Part shown: positions 44,641 to 53,708 of the stretch, piece by piece
How the letters are laid out: every line of letters starts with the position of its first letter
Numbering within the stretch: the first letter of the stretch is position 1
Assembly (NCBI GenBank): GCA_017479935.1
Contig: JAFVBO010000089.1
Coordinates: forward strand, 31,127-95,126
Length of the DNA stretch: 64,000 nucleotides
DNA from: Lachnospiraceae bacterium
Lineage (GTDB): Bacteria; Bacillota; Clostridia; Lachnospirales; Lachnospiraceae
Direction: 5' to 3'
Translations under genes and position numbers: made by a program
The notes under the pieces: model-generated
Databases searched by the model: none
Told to the model about the DNA's origin: nothing
Seen by the model: the letters and a program-made list of their open reading frames with translations, nothing else

Positions 44641-46047
44641 ATGGAAAGACAATACTTTCTGGCAGTCGATATCGGAGCGTCCAGCGGGCGGCACATGCTG
44701 GGATACAAGGAAAACGGCAAGATCTGTCTGGAGGAAATCTATCGCTTCTCCAACGGCATGGACCGGGTGGACGGAAAGCGCCTGTGGGACACGAACCGCC
44801 TGTTCAGAGAGATCGTAAACGGCTTAAAGAAGTGCAAGGAGATCGGCAAAATCCCGGTCAGCATGGGCATTGACACCTGGGCGGTGGACTACGTGCTGCT
44901 GGATGAAAACGACCAGATCCTGGGCGATACCTACGGCTACCGCGACAGCCGCACCGAAGGCATGGACGAGGAAGTGTACCGTCTGATCCCGGAGCGGGCG
45001 CTGTACGAGCGCACCGGCATTCAGAAGCAGATGTTTAACACCATCTATCAGCTGATGTCCGTGAAGAAGAAAACGCCGGAGCTCCTCGAGAAAGCCGAAA
45101 GCTTCCTGATGCTGCCGGACTACTTCCACTTCCTGTTAACCGGCGTGAAAAAGCAGGAGTACACAAACGCCACTTCGTCGCAGCTCGTGAATGCCGAAAC
45201 CTGCGAATGGGACATGGATCTGATCCGCCTCTTAGGCTACCCGGAAAAGCTGTTCGGGCCGCTGTCCATGCCCGGAACGCCCGTGGGGCCGCTTCGCCCT
45301 GAGATCGCCAAAGAGGTCGGCTTTAACTGCAACGTGGTGCTTCCCGCCACGCATGACACCGGCGCGGCCGTGATGGCGGTTCCAGCAGACGGGGACGACA
45401 CGCTGTACATCAGCTCGGGCACCTGGTCCTTAATGGGCGTGGAAAGCCTGACCCCCAATTCCTCTGAAACAGCGCAGGCCGGCAACTTTACGAACGAAGG
45501 CGGCTACGATCACCGCTATCGCATTTTAAAGAATATCATGGGCCTCTGGATGATCCAGTCGGTCCGCCAGGAACTTGACTGCCGCTATTCCTTCGCGGAG
45601 CTGTGCGAGATGGCGGAAGCGGAAAAAGCGTTCCCGTCCCGCGTGGATGTGAATGATCAGGTCTTCCTGGCTCCGGATAGCATGCAGGATGCCATTCGGA
45701 ATTACGTTCGCGTAAAGGGCGAGCTGGTCCCGGAAACGCCCGGGCAGATGGCCACGGTCATCTACCAGAGCCTGGCGGAATCCTACGCCGAAACCTTAAA
45801 GCAGATCGAGGATCTGACAGGAAAGAGTTACGACTGCATCTATGTCATTGGCGGCGGAGCCAATGCCATGTATTTAAATAAACTGACCGCGGAAAAAACC
45901 GGCCGCACAGTCATGGCAGGCCCCGGCGAGGCGACGGCCATCGGAAATCTGATGGCACAGATGATCCAGGCCGGCGAGTTTGCCAGCCTTTCGGAAGCGC
46001 GGCGCTGCGTACGCGAGTCCTTTGACATCGCAGTGGTGCGCGCATAG
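44641..46047 (+). CDS. rhaB: Rhamnulokinase
   Basis: A 468-residue FGGY-family sugar kinase that phosphorylates L-rhamnulose to rhamnulose-1-phosphate. The N-terminal phosphate loop DIGASSGRHMLG is the form seen in RhaB rather than xylulokinase or glycerol kinase. The C-terminal ATPase motif is VIGGGANAMYLNKL (about 401-414). The length and both FGGY halves are complete. GGAGAAGG precedes the ATG. The next genes, an AraC regulator and a GH78 rhamnosidase, confirm the rhamnose context. Rhamnose isomerase, the aldolase and a sugar transporter are not in the window, so the pathway must be completed elsewhere. Confidence 0.95.
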   Translation: MERQYFLAVDIGASSGRHMLGYKENGKICLEEIYRFSNGMDRVDGKRLWDTNRLFREIVNGLKKCKEIGKIPVSMGIDTWAVDYVLLDENDQILGDTYGYRDSRTEGMDEEVYRLIPERALYERTGIQKQMFNTIYQLMSVKKKTPELLEKAESFLMLPDYFHFLLTGVKKQEYTNATSSQLVNAETCEWDMDLIRLLGYPEKLFGPLSMPGTPVGPLRPEIAKEVGFNCNVVLPATHDTGAAVMAVPADGDDTLYISSGTWSLMGVESLTPNSSETAQAGNFTNEGGYDHRYRILKNIMGLWMIQSVRQELDCRYSFAELCEMAEAEKAFPSRVDVNDQVFLAPDSMQDAIRNYVRVKGELVPETPGQMATVIYQSLAESYAETLKQIEDLTGKSYDCIYVIGGGANAMYLNKLTAEKTGRTVMAGPGEATAIGNLMAQMIQAGEFASLSEARRCVRESFDIAVVRA

Positions 46048-46059
46048 CGAGCCGCTGCA

Positions 46060-47031
46060 TCACGCAGAAGGCGCCTTCTTCCGAAACGCGTTGGGCGTCA
46101 TATGAAACTCGCGCGAGAAGAGCCTGTGGAAGTAGCTGATGTTCTCATAGCCGACGGCGTTGGCGATCTCGCTGACCGGCATGCGGGTGTTCTCCAGCAG
46201 ATACGCCGCCTGGGACAGGCGCTTGGTCTGCACCAGTTCCGTGAAGGTCTTTCCGGTGGTCCGGCGGATCTCGCGGGAAAGCCAGGACACGTCATAGTGG
46301 AGGTTGTCCGCCAGCGCGGACAGTTCGGCGTCCGCGTAGTGGGACTCGATGTAGTCTAAAACCGACAATGTCCACCGGCGATCCGGGGATGTGTGGATTT
46401 CCGCGCTGCTGGCGTGATTGATCAGCTCCAGGAACAACAGCCCCATCGTCATCTGCTGAATGCTGCGGCGATTCGGCTCCCGGTTCATAAGAGTCCAGAT
46501 CAGGTTTTCCACCAGGTTCTGGATCGGCAGAACATCGCTCACCTTAAAATGCAGGTAATGGGACGCGGGGTCGGCATCCGTGAGGCAGCCGATGATGAAA
46601 TCCCTTAAGGGGCTCTGGGCATTTCCCATCAGGAGCAGTGACTGGTCAAAGAAGCTGGGCAGGATCAGAAAGTTGATCCCGATGTCATCTTCCCCGGCCG
46701 CTTCGATTTCCTGGACGGCGTGCTGGTTTAAAAACAACAGCTCACCGGCCTGTAAAAGGACTTCCTGGCCGCCGATTTTATGGCGCGTGCTTCCGGTGCA
46801 CATGTACAGAACCTCCACGTAATCGTGCGTGTGGGGCGGGAAGCTGACGAAGCGGGTGTGCTTGCGGATATCGATTTGCTTGCCCGCGGTGATGAGCCGC
46901 TGGGCCTCGTAGACATTTCCATCGGCGCCCTCGGTATGATACAGCGCCTGGTTCACCCGGGAAGGGCCCTCTAAGATGGCCTGTTCTTCCGGCGTAATTT
47001 TGCGAAGTTCCTGTAAAATAAGTGGATTCAT
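46060..47031 (-). CDS. AraC-family regulator of the rhamnose locus
   Basis: A 323-residue AraC/XylS regulator. An N-terminal cupin-like sensor (about 30-140; FVSFPPHTHDYVEVLYMCTG) precedes a linker and the paired helix-turn-helix domain (about 220-318; it ends SYFHRLFSREFHMTPNAFRK, a typical second HTH). It is convergent with rhaB (12-base gap) and divergent from the GH78 gene, whose promoter region it shares. It most likely senses rhamnose or a rhamnoside and activates both sides (inference from position). AAGG lies eight bases before the start. Confidence 0.9.
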   Translation of the reverse strand: MNPLILQELRKITPEEQAILEGPSRVNQALYHTEGADGNVYEAQRLITAGKQIDIRKHTRFVSFPPHTHDYVEVLYMCTGSTRHKIGGQEVLLQAGELLFLNQHAVQEIEAAGEDDIGINFLILPSFFDQSLLLMGNAQSPLRDFIIGCLTDADPASHYLHFKVSDVLPIQNLVENLIWTLMNREPNRRSIQQMTMGLLFLELINHASSAEIHTSPDRRWTLSVLDYIESHYADAELSALADNLHYDVSWLSREIRRTTGKTFTELVQTKRLSQAAYLLENTRMPVSEIANAVGYENISYFHRLFSREFHMTPNAFRKKAPSA

Positions 47032-47098
47032 AATTCAACCTTCATGGATTATACTGCAGCGTGCGCGGCAGGTAGTGATAGGAATGTATGCACAAAAT

Positions 47099-47125
47099 TT
47101 GTTAACAATGTAGGTTTAGTATAGT
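47099..47125 (+). promoter_or_regulatory. divergent control region of the AraC and GH78 genes
   Basis: A perfect palindrome TTGTTAACAA (47099-47108) overlaps a possible -35 (TTGTTA), with TATAGT (47120-47125) 15 bases on as a -10 for the GH78 gene. A candidate operator for the AraC regulator. Confidence 0.35.
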
Positions 47126-47175
47126 ACAAGTATGACCTGTCGGGCAAGTACTTTCGGCAGGGGGAAGGAGAATGT

Positions 47176-49728
47176 ATGCTGAAAATCAGTAAATTTACCG
47201 TAGAAGGTTTGCGGGAGGGCTGCGTCACGGACGAAAAGCAGCCGAAATTTGCGTATACGGTAGAGTGTTTTGGTCAGGACGTGACGATTTCAGGCGCGAC
47301 TCTGACGGTGGGGGACTGGAAGGCAGAGAATGTGGAGCCTACCGGTATCCGCTATGCAGGACCGGCCTTAAAGCCCTACACCTGCTATGAGGCTGTTTTA
47401 AAAGTGAAGGTATCCACCGGAGAAGAGGCGGAGAGCCGGCTTTGCTTTGAAACCGGCCGCATGGGCGATGCCTGGAAGGCCATGTGGATCAGCGATCCCG
47501 CGTACAAGTTCACGGAAAAGAAGGTTTCTCCTGTTCCCATGAGCTTTAGAAAGACCCTTGCCTTAAAGGGCGAAGTCAAGGAAGCCAAGCTGTACGCGAC
47601 GGCCCTTGGCGTTTACGAGCTGACCTTAGATGGAGAGAAGGTGGGCGATCGCTACTTTGCCCCCGGGTTTACCTCCTACAAGAGCCAGTTAATGTATCAG
47701 ACCTATGATGTCACGAAGCGGGTCAAGGACGGCAGCGTCCTGATGGCCCATGTGGCCGGCGGCTGGGCAGTCGGCTCCTTTGTCTTTACCAGAGGAAACC
47801 GTTTCGACGGCGATCGACAGGCATTCCTGGCGGAACTGCACATCACCTACGCAGATGGATCAAAGGATTGCATCGGAACCGATGAAAGCTGGGATGTCAC
47901 AGAAGACGGATGCTATCGCATGGCGGATATCTACGACGGCGAGACTTACGATGCCACGATCGAGTGGAATCAGATTGCCTGGAGAAAGGCCGCGAAGGAA
48001 AAACTGCGTATTCATCCCGCGATCCTGGCGGATTACGGCTCACCTGTCAAAGCGCATGAGCTGATGGTTCCGGCCTCAAAGGATGCGCGCCCGGATGGCA
48101 GCACCATCTACGATTTCGGCCAGAACTTTGCCGGCGTTATTTGCCTGAAGATCAACGGCAAGAAGGGCCAGGTAGTCACCGTGAAGCACGCGGAGATCCT
48201 GAACCCGGACGGCAGCTTAAACCTTTCCTTCCTTCGCACGGCGAAGGCAACCGCAACCTACACCTGCAAGGATGGCGAGCAGGTTTACAGTCCCCGCTTA
48301 ACCTACATGGGCTTCCGCTATGTGCAGGTATCCGGCGTGAAACCGGAGGATGTGGAAGTATCCGCGTTCGCCCTCTATTCGGATGTGGAGCGGATCGGCG
48401 ATTTCTCCTGCTCCAACGATCTGATCAACCGTCTGCAGAAGAACATCATCTGGGGCGCCAAGTCCAACTTTGTGGACATCCCCACGGACTGCCCGCAGCG
48501 CGATGAGCGCATGGGCTGGACGGGAGACATTGCCGTCTTCTCGCCCGTGGCCTGCTATAACTTTGAAATGAGCCGTTTCCTGGACAAGTGGCTGAAGGAC
48601 GTCCGCTCTGAGCAGTTAAAGACCGGCGGCCTCCCCAACACCGTTCCGGTACAAAGCTACGGCTTCCCGGCCACAATGCCCCGGATGGCCGTTGACTGGT
48701 GGGGCGACGCCTGCGTGCTGGTTCCCTGGAACGAATACCAGGCCTACGGCGATGTAGAAGTTCTGCGTGAGAACTTCCCGATGATGAAGAAGTATGTAAA
48801 GGCCTGCAAGTTCTGGGCCGGACTCTTCAGCACGGGCAAGAAGAAATATATCTGGGATACCCCGGCAACGCTGCACTTTGGCGACTGGATCGCGCCGGAT
48901 GTTCCGCAGATGAGCCAGTGGCAGGGGCGCGCCAAGTGGACCGCCACCGCTTCCTTAAAGAACACCAGCTACCTGGTATCCCGCATCGCGGAAATCCTGG
49001 GCGAGACCGAGGATGCCAAGACCTACCGCGAGCTGTCTGAAAATGTGGCGGACGCCTACGTTTCCGTCTTCACGGATGGCAACGGCAAGCTCTTAAATGA
49101 GTTCCAGACCGGCTACGTTCTGCCGATCTACTTGAACATCTTCTCGGAAGAGATGAAGAAGAAAGCCGCTGCCAACTTAGCGGAGCTGGTTAAGAAGAAC
49201 GATTACTGCATCGGAACCGGTTTCCCGGGAACGCCGTACATTCTGTTTGCCCTGGCGGACAACGGCCAGGAGGAGACGGCGTTTAAGATGCTGATGAATA
49301 CCAAGTGCCCGTCCTGGCTGTACGAAGTCCGCGTCGGCGCCACCACCATCTGGGAGCGCTGGGACGGTCTGGATGAGAACGGCATGTGCCCGATCGGCGA
49401 CGACGGCACCGACTCGATGATTTCCTACAACCATTACGCCAGCGGCGCCGTGGGCGACTTCCTGTACCGCCGAATCGCCGGTATCGAGGCGACCAGCCCG
49501 GCTTACAAGACCTTTAAGATCAAGCCGCTCGTGGGCGGTGGCTTAAGCCGTGCCAAGGGCGAACTGGAAACTCCTTACGGAACCATCATCTCCGATTGGA
49601 AGAAGGAAGACAGCCGCATGGTCATCGACATTCAGGTACCGGTGGGCACGACCTGCGAGCTGACGCTTCCGGGTCAGGAGCCGAAGACCTACGGCAGTGG
49701 TCGTTACCACGTAACCTGCGCCTTGTAA
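47176..49728 (+). CDS. Alpha-L-rhamnosidase, GH78
   Basis: An 850-residue enzyme that removes terminal alpha-L-rhamnose. After N-terminal beta domains (about 1-110 and 111-300, Bac_rhamnosid_N-like), a middle beta-sandwich precedes the (alpha/alpha)6 barrel (about 410-745). The family motif FVDIPTDCPQRDERMGWTGD carries the acidic catalytic residues (near 432-452). A C-terminal sandwich (about 755-845) ends the chain. There is no signal peptide, so it acts in the cytoplasm on imported rhamnosides. It is transcribed divergently from the AraC regulator and ends in a terminator at 49787-49823. The neighbouring GH3 at 49973 is a membrane enzyme, so the two work in different compartments. Confidence 0.95.
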   Translation: MLKISKFTVEGLREGCVTDEKQPKFAYTVECFGQDVTISGATLTVGDWKAENVEPTGIRYAGPALKPYTCYEAVLKVKVSTGEEAESRLCFETGRMGDAWKAMWISDPAYKFTEKKVSPVPMSFRKTLALKGEVKEAKLYATALGVYELTLDGEKVGDRYFAPGFTSYKSQLMYQTYDVTKRVKDGSVLMAHVAGGWAVGSFVFTRGNRFDGDRQAFLAELHITYADGSKDCIGTDESWDVTEDGCYRMADIYDGETYDATIEWNQIAWRKAAKEKLRIHPAILADYGSPVKAHELMVPASKDARPDGSTIYDFGQNFAGVICLKINGKKGQVVTVKHAEILNPDGSLNLSFLRTAKATATYTCKDGEQVYSPRLTYMGFRYVQVSGVKPEDVEVSAFALYSDVERIGDFSCSNDLINRLQKNIIWGAKSNFVDIPTDCPQRDERMGWTGDIAVFSPVACYNFEMSRFLDKWLKDVRSEQLKTGGLPNTVPVQSYGFPATMPRMAVDWWGDACVLVPWNEYQAYGDVEVLRENFPMMKKYVKACKFWAGLFSTGKKKYIWDTPATLHFGDWIAPDVPQMSQWQGRAKWTATASLKNTSYLVSRIAEILGETEDAKTYRELSENVADAYVSVFTDGNGKLLNEFQTGYVLPIYLNIFSEEMKKKAAANLAELVKKNDYCIGTGFPGTPYILFALADNGQEETAFKMLMNTKCPSWLYEVRVGATTIWERWDGLDENGMCPIGDDGTDSMISYNHYASGAVGDFLYRRIAGIEATSPAYKTFKIKPLVGGGLSRAKGELETPYGTIISDWKKEDSRMVIDIQVPVGTTCELTLPGQEPKTYGSGRYHVTCAL

Positions 49729-49786
49729 ACAAACCATCATGCACCCCGGCAGAGACTAAAAAACAGATCTGCTACATATAATCTCC

Positions 49787-49829
49787 GGGAGCAGCGTACG
49801 ACACAAATGCGAGCGCTGCTCCCCCTTTT
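49787..49829 (+). terminator. rho-independent terminator after GH78
   Basis: GGGAGCAGCG (49787-49796) pairs with CGCTGCTCCC (49814-49823), followed by CCTTTT. Confidence 0.8.
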
Positions 49830-49874
49830 GCCATTGAAATTGTATGGTAAAAAGTTTTTACCCAAGGATCTCAG

Positions 49875-49928
49875 AAAAAAATTTCAATAGTCCGGAAAAG
49901 GGGAGATTTCCCGGATCGAAATTTTTTT
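49875..49928 (+). promoter_or_regulatory. long rod-like hairpin in the leader of the GH3 gene
   Basis: AAAAAAATTTC (49875-49885) and GAAATTTTTTT (49918-49928) pair perfectly. Inside, TCCGG (49891-49895) pairs with CCGGA (49911-49915). The structure ends in a run of seven Ts, so it has the form of an intrinsic terminator placed 44 bases before the GH3 start. It could act as an attenuator. Confidence 0.5.
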
Positions 49929-49972
49929 AGAGATATATTCTACCCATCATTTATCAACAGAAGGAGGAAGAA

Positions 49973-52900
49973 ATGAACGGAAAACAGAATCGCGGCGCCA
50001 AGCGCGCATGGCGCGGACTTGCTTCCCTGACGGCGGCAGTCTGCGTTCTTGCTCTTCTTGGTTCCAGTATTGTCAACACGTTCCGTACAGACATCGACAA
50101 GTTTCTCGGAACCTCCAGCACCATGCTGGTGACCGACCCGAATGAAACCGGCGAACTGTACACCTACAAGTCCGACTACAAGAGCACCACAGAACTGGTG
50201 CAGGCGATTGCCGATGTCGGCGAGCGCATGAGCGAAGAGGGAAGCGTCCTCTTAAAGAACGAGAACGGCGCCCTTCCGCTTACCAGCGAAGAGACCAAGA
50301 AGGTTTCCCTTCTGGGCTTCTCCAGCTACTACCCGGTCATGGGCGGTGATATGGGATCTTCCCTTACCCCGAATGTCGGAACCGACGCGGATACCGTGGA
50401 CTTTGTCCAGGCGCTGACCGCGAAGGGCTTCGTCATCAACCAGACCCTGGCGGATATGTACAAGGCCCTCGAGCCTAACTTCACCACCGAAGTGGCGAGC
50501 TGGGGCGGCTCCATCAAGTACACCCGCATTACGGCTCCCTCGATCGGCGGCACCTTCGCCAGCAAAGAGCCTTCCCAGGAAGTCATGACGAGCACCGCTG
50601 CCAACTGGAAAGATACGCTGAAGGATAACAACATCCTGATCGTCACCCTGGCCCGCGCAGCCGGTGAGAACAAGAACTACACCCCCGGCACGGACGGTGT
50701 GGATCCTTCCCAGAATTTAAATCAGACCGATCCTTTGGGCCTGTCCGACGACGAGCGCGACCTGATCGCGGCGGCTGTCGAGGCGAAGGCGGCTAACGGC
50801 GGTAAGGTTATCGTTCTGTTAAACAATGCCAGCGCCATGGAAATCCAGGAGATCAAGGATAACGCGGGCGTGGATGCCATCCTGCAGATCGGCCTTCCGG
50901 GCGGCTATGGCTTCTACGGCGTGGCTGACGTCTTAAGTGGCGCGGCAAACCCCTCCGGCCATCTGGCGGATACCTATGTGGTGAAGAACGCGAACTCCCC
51001 CGCGGCTCAGAACTATGGAAACTACAGCTGGACCAACGCGTCCAACGAAGTGACCGGTTTCAACTCCGCCCTTGTGGAAGCGGAAAACATCTACATCGGT
51101 TACAAGTACTATGAGACCCGCTATGCGGACACCGTCATCGGCCAGGGAAGTGCCACATCTACCGCCGGTTCTTCCACCGGAAGCGCCTGGAACTATGACA
51201 GCGAAGTGACCTATCCCTTCGGCTATGGTCTGTCCTACACCACCTTCTCCCAGACGCTTGACAGCGTGGATGTAGACCTGACCGCCAAGACTGTCACCGC
51301 GAAGGTGACCGTCACCAACACCGGCAGCGTAGCCGGCAAGGACGTGGTACAGCTTTATGTATCCCTTCCTTACACCGATTACGACAGAGAGCACAAGGTT
51401 GAGAAGGCTGGCATCCAGCTCCTTGACTATGCGAAGACCTCCGTCTTAGCACCCGGCGCTTCCGAGACCGTGACCATCACGGTGGACGCGCAGTACATGG
51501 CCAGCTGGGACAGCACGGCTGACAACGCGATCGGTACCAAGGGTACCTACATCTTAGATGCCGGCGATTACTACTTCGCCCTGGGCAACGGCGCTCATGA
51601 GGCTGTCGTGAATGCTCTGGCTGCCGCCGGTTACTCCGTGGAAGGCAACGCTGCGATGGTTCAGAAGTGGAACCTGGGCGCGCTGGACACCACCACCTTT
51701 GCGAGAAGCAAGAACGGAACCGCTCTGGAGAACCAGCTGGAAGACATGGATGTCAACTACTGGCTGCCCGGCACGGCTGTCTACCTGACCCGTAACGACT
51801 GGGAAGGCACCTGGCCGAAGAGCTATCAGAACCTGACGGCTACCGACGACATGAAGTCCTATCTGGACAACGATATCTATGAGATTACGGCAAACGGCGA
51901 TCCTTCCTCCATCACCTTCGGCGCGGACAACGGCCTGTCCCTCGTGGACTTAAAGGGCGTGACCGATCCCGAGGATGAAAGATGGTCGCTCCTCATGGAC
52001 CAGATCACTCTGGAAGAGTGCATGATCCGCACCGGCTTCGGCGGAACCTCCACCAAGGCCATCGCCTCCCTGAATTCTCCGGAAGCCATCCAGAACGACG
52101 GACCGAACGGTATCTACTCCTATGCGCTTGGCCAGTACGGCAACAAGGACACCTCCTCCACCGACCCTTGCGCGTTTGCCGAGGATGACAAGAACAAAGA
52201 CTACAAGGCTGGCGTCATGGCCAACCAGACCGTCATCGCCTCCACCTTCAACAAGGATCTTGTGAAGGAATACGGCGCCGTGATGGGCAACTACTCGCTG
52301 TGGGCAAACCTGACGATCTACTGGGGTGCTTCCACCAACATTCATCGTCTGCCTTACAACGCACGTAACCACGAGTACTATTCCGAAGACGCGATGCTGT
52401 CCTCCGGCTGCGCGGCTGCCTTCATCGCCGGCGGTCTGCCTTACGGCCTCGTAAATGCCGTGAAGCACTTCGCCTTCAACGATACCGAAGTGAACCGTAC
52501 CGGTGTGGCCGTCTTCATGACCGAGCAGCAGGCCCGTGAGAACGAACTGCGCTGCTACCAGGCTTCCATCGAAGACGCTGGCGCCCTGGGCGTCATGACC
52601 GCCTTCAACCGTGTCGGCGTCATCGCCGCGAACGCACACGAAGGCCTGATGAAGAACATCCTTCACGGCGAGTGGGGCTTCTACGGCCTGATCTCCGAAG
52701 ACTTCATCATGGACGCGATGTACGTGCACTTAAAGGAAGCCGTCCAGAACGGTATCACCATGAGCTGCAATACCGGCGAAAACACCGCGGAAGCCGTAGC
52801 GAACAAGTACAACTACTGGACCGTGGAAAATGTCAGCAAGGATGCCAAACTTTGCGAAGCCCTGAAGTGGTGCATGACCAAGCAGGCTTACGCGCTGGCG

Positions 52901-53059
52901 AACTCCAACGCTCTTGATGGTTATGCTTCCTCTACGAAGCTTGTCTCCGTCAAGACCTGGTACGACAACGCCCTTGTTGCCGCTGAAATCGTCTTCGGCG
53001 TTCTGACCCTGTTCAACATCCTGATGATGTTCCGGGGCGGAAAGAAGAAAGAACAGTAA
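49973..53059 (+). CDS. Membrane-tethered GH3 glycosidase in the rhamnose locus
   Basis: A 1028-residue reversed-order GH3 enzyme with a signal-anchor helix (about 14-33), sandwich (about 85-422, FGYGLSYTT), FnIII-like (about 435-550), barrel (about 680-985) and a C-terminal helix (about 1000-1020) ending KKKEQ. The expected nucleophile aligns with D910, but the motif reads GLISEDFIMD, so Glu precedes it where the paralogues have Cys, Ser or Thr. VKHF is kept. The sandwich shows a Ser/Thr/Gly-rich insertion. AAGGAGG lies upstream. A 141-residue membrane protein follows after 14 bases, probably one transcript. Being next to GH78 suggests action on rhamnose-glucose conjugates (inference). Confidence 0.9.
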   Translation: MNGKQNRGAKRAWRGLASLTAAVCVLALLGSSIVNTFRTDIDKFLGTSSTMLVTDPNETGELYTYKSDYKSTTELVQAIADVGERMSEEGSVLLKNENGALPLTSEETKKVSLLGFSSYYPVMGGDMGSSLTPNVGTDADTVDFVQALTAKGFVINQTLADMYKALEPNFTTEVASWGGSIKYTRITAPSIGGTFASKEPSQEVMTSTAANWKDTLKDNNILIVTLARAAGENKNYTPGTDGVDPSQNLNQTDPLGLSDDERDLIAAAVEAKAANGGKVIVLLNNASAMEIQEIKDNAGVDAILQIGLPGGYGFYGVADVLSGAANPSGHLADTYVVKNANSPAAQNYGNYSWTNASNEVTGFNSALVEAENIYIGYKYYETRYADTVIGQGSATSTAGSSTGSAWNYDSEVTYPFGYGLSYTTFSQTLDSVDVDLTAKTVTAKVTVTNTGSVAGKDVVQLYVSLPYTDYDREHKVEKAGIQLLDYAKTSVLAPGASETVTITVDAQYMASWDSTADNAIGTKGTYILDAGDYYFALGNGAHEAVVNALAAAGYSVEGNAAMVQKWNLGALDTTTFARSKNGTALENQLEDMDVNYWLPGTAVYLTRNDWEGTWPKSYQNLTATDDMKSYLDNDIYEITANGDPSSITFGADNGLSLVDLKGVTDPEDERWSLLMDQITLEECMIRTGFGGTSTKAIASLNSPEAIQNDGPNGIYSYALGQYGNKDTSSTDPCAFAEDDKNKDYKAGVMANQTVIASTFNKDLVKEYGAVMGNYSLWANLTIYWGASTNIHRLPYNARNHEYYSEDAMLSSGCAAAFIAGGLPYGLVNAVKHFAFNDTEVNRTGVAVFMTEQQARENELRCYQASIEDAGALGVMTAFNRVGVIAANAHEGLMKNILHGEWGFYGLISEDFIMDAMYVHLKEAVQNGITMSCNTGENTAEAVANKYNYWTVENVSKDAKLCEALKWCMTKQAYALANSNALDGYASSTKLVSVKTWYDNALVAAEIVFGVLTLFNILMMFRGGKKKEQ

Positions 53060-53073
53060 AGGAGGAGAAACAT

Positions 53074-53499
53074 ATGAAGAGAAAAAGTTCCGCAGGTCTG
53101 TTCTTTACCGTGCTTTCCCTCATCCTGGCAGTGGCCGGAGCTGTTCTGTATTATCTGAACACCACGACGGCCTACTTTGCCTCGCAGGGATTAAACACCA
53201 CCATCCTGATCGTCGCCTGCGCGGCCGTAGTCGTGCAGCTGATCTACCTCATCGTTGGCATGAAGGGAACCCCGGCCGTTAACGACCTGTTCCCGATCAT
53301 CGCCACCGCGCTCCTCATCGCGGCCGCCGTGCTCTTCGCCAGCGCCCGCGTGAACGGCATCGCCGCTCTGATCACCTTCGAAGGAAACGAGACCACCACG
53401 ATGGCTCTCTACACCGCGATCGGCGGCATCATCGCTCTGGTTGCGGCAGCCTTAGTCAACATCCTGGGCTCCTTCTTTGATGTGAGCAAGGAAGTGTAA
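53074..53499 (+). CDS. Small four-helix membrane protein
   Basis: A 141-residue integral membrane protein of unknown function. Four hydrophobic segments are visible at about 8-27, 42-62, 75-92 and 112-134. The N-terminus is Lys/Arg-rich (MKRKSS), so it should face the cytoplasm. No catalytic or transport motif is recognisable. It starts 14 bases after the stop of the two-TM GH3 gene with AAAGGAGGAG ahead of it and is almost certainly co-transcribed. It could be an accessory subunit of that enzyme, since none of the other GH3 genes has such a partner. It is followed by a large palindrome that may end the transcript. Confidence 0.7.
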   Translation: MKRKSSAGLFFTVLSLILAVAGAVLYYLNTTTAYFASQGLNTTILIVACAAVVVQLIYLIVGMKGTPAVNDLFPIIATALLIAAAVLFASARVNGIAALITFEGNETTTMALYTAIGGIIALVAAALVNILGSFFDVSKEV

Positions 53500-53507
53500 A
53501 GTAAGAC

Positions 53508-53648
53508 AAGAAAGGTGACAGGGGACGGGTCTGTGTCATAAAAGCTGACAGGGGACGGGTCTGTGTCACAAAAGCTGCAAGCTTTTGTGACACAGGCCCG
53601 TCCCCTGTCAGCTTTTGTGACGCAGGTCCGTCCCCTGTCACCTTTCTT
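53508..53648. repeat. 141-bp palindrome built from GGGGACGG-type units
   Basis: This near-perfect palindrome (loop GCA at 53577-53579) has about 68-base arms. Each arm carries two copies of a unit that starts TGACAGGGGACGG and ends GTGTCA. It lies between the converging GH3/membrane-protein genes and the AGCS gene and could terminate both. A smaller member is at 55256-55322. Confidence 0.85.
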
Positions 53649-53708
53649 GGGAATCAGGCCTTTGGAGGCCATTCCCCATGCAAATCAATCAGGCCCGTCC
53701 CCTTCTTC

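Noticed and set aside
53508..53648. Large palindrome read as a plain terminator
   Set aside because: The inner units recur at 55256 and follow a repeat pattern, so a repeat element is the better description, though it may also terminate transcription.
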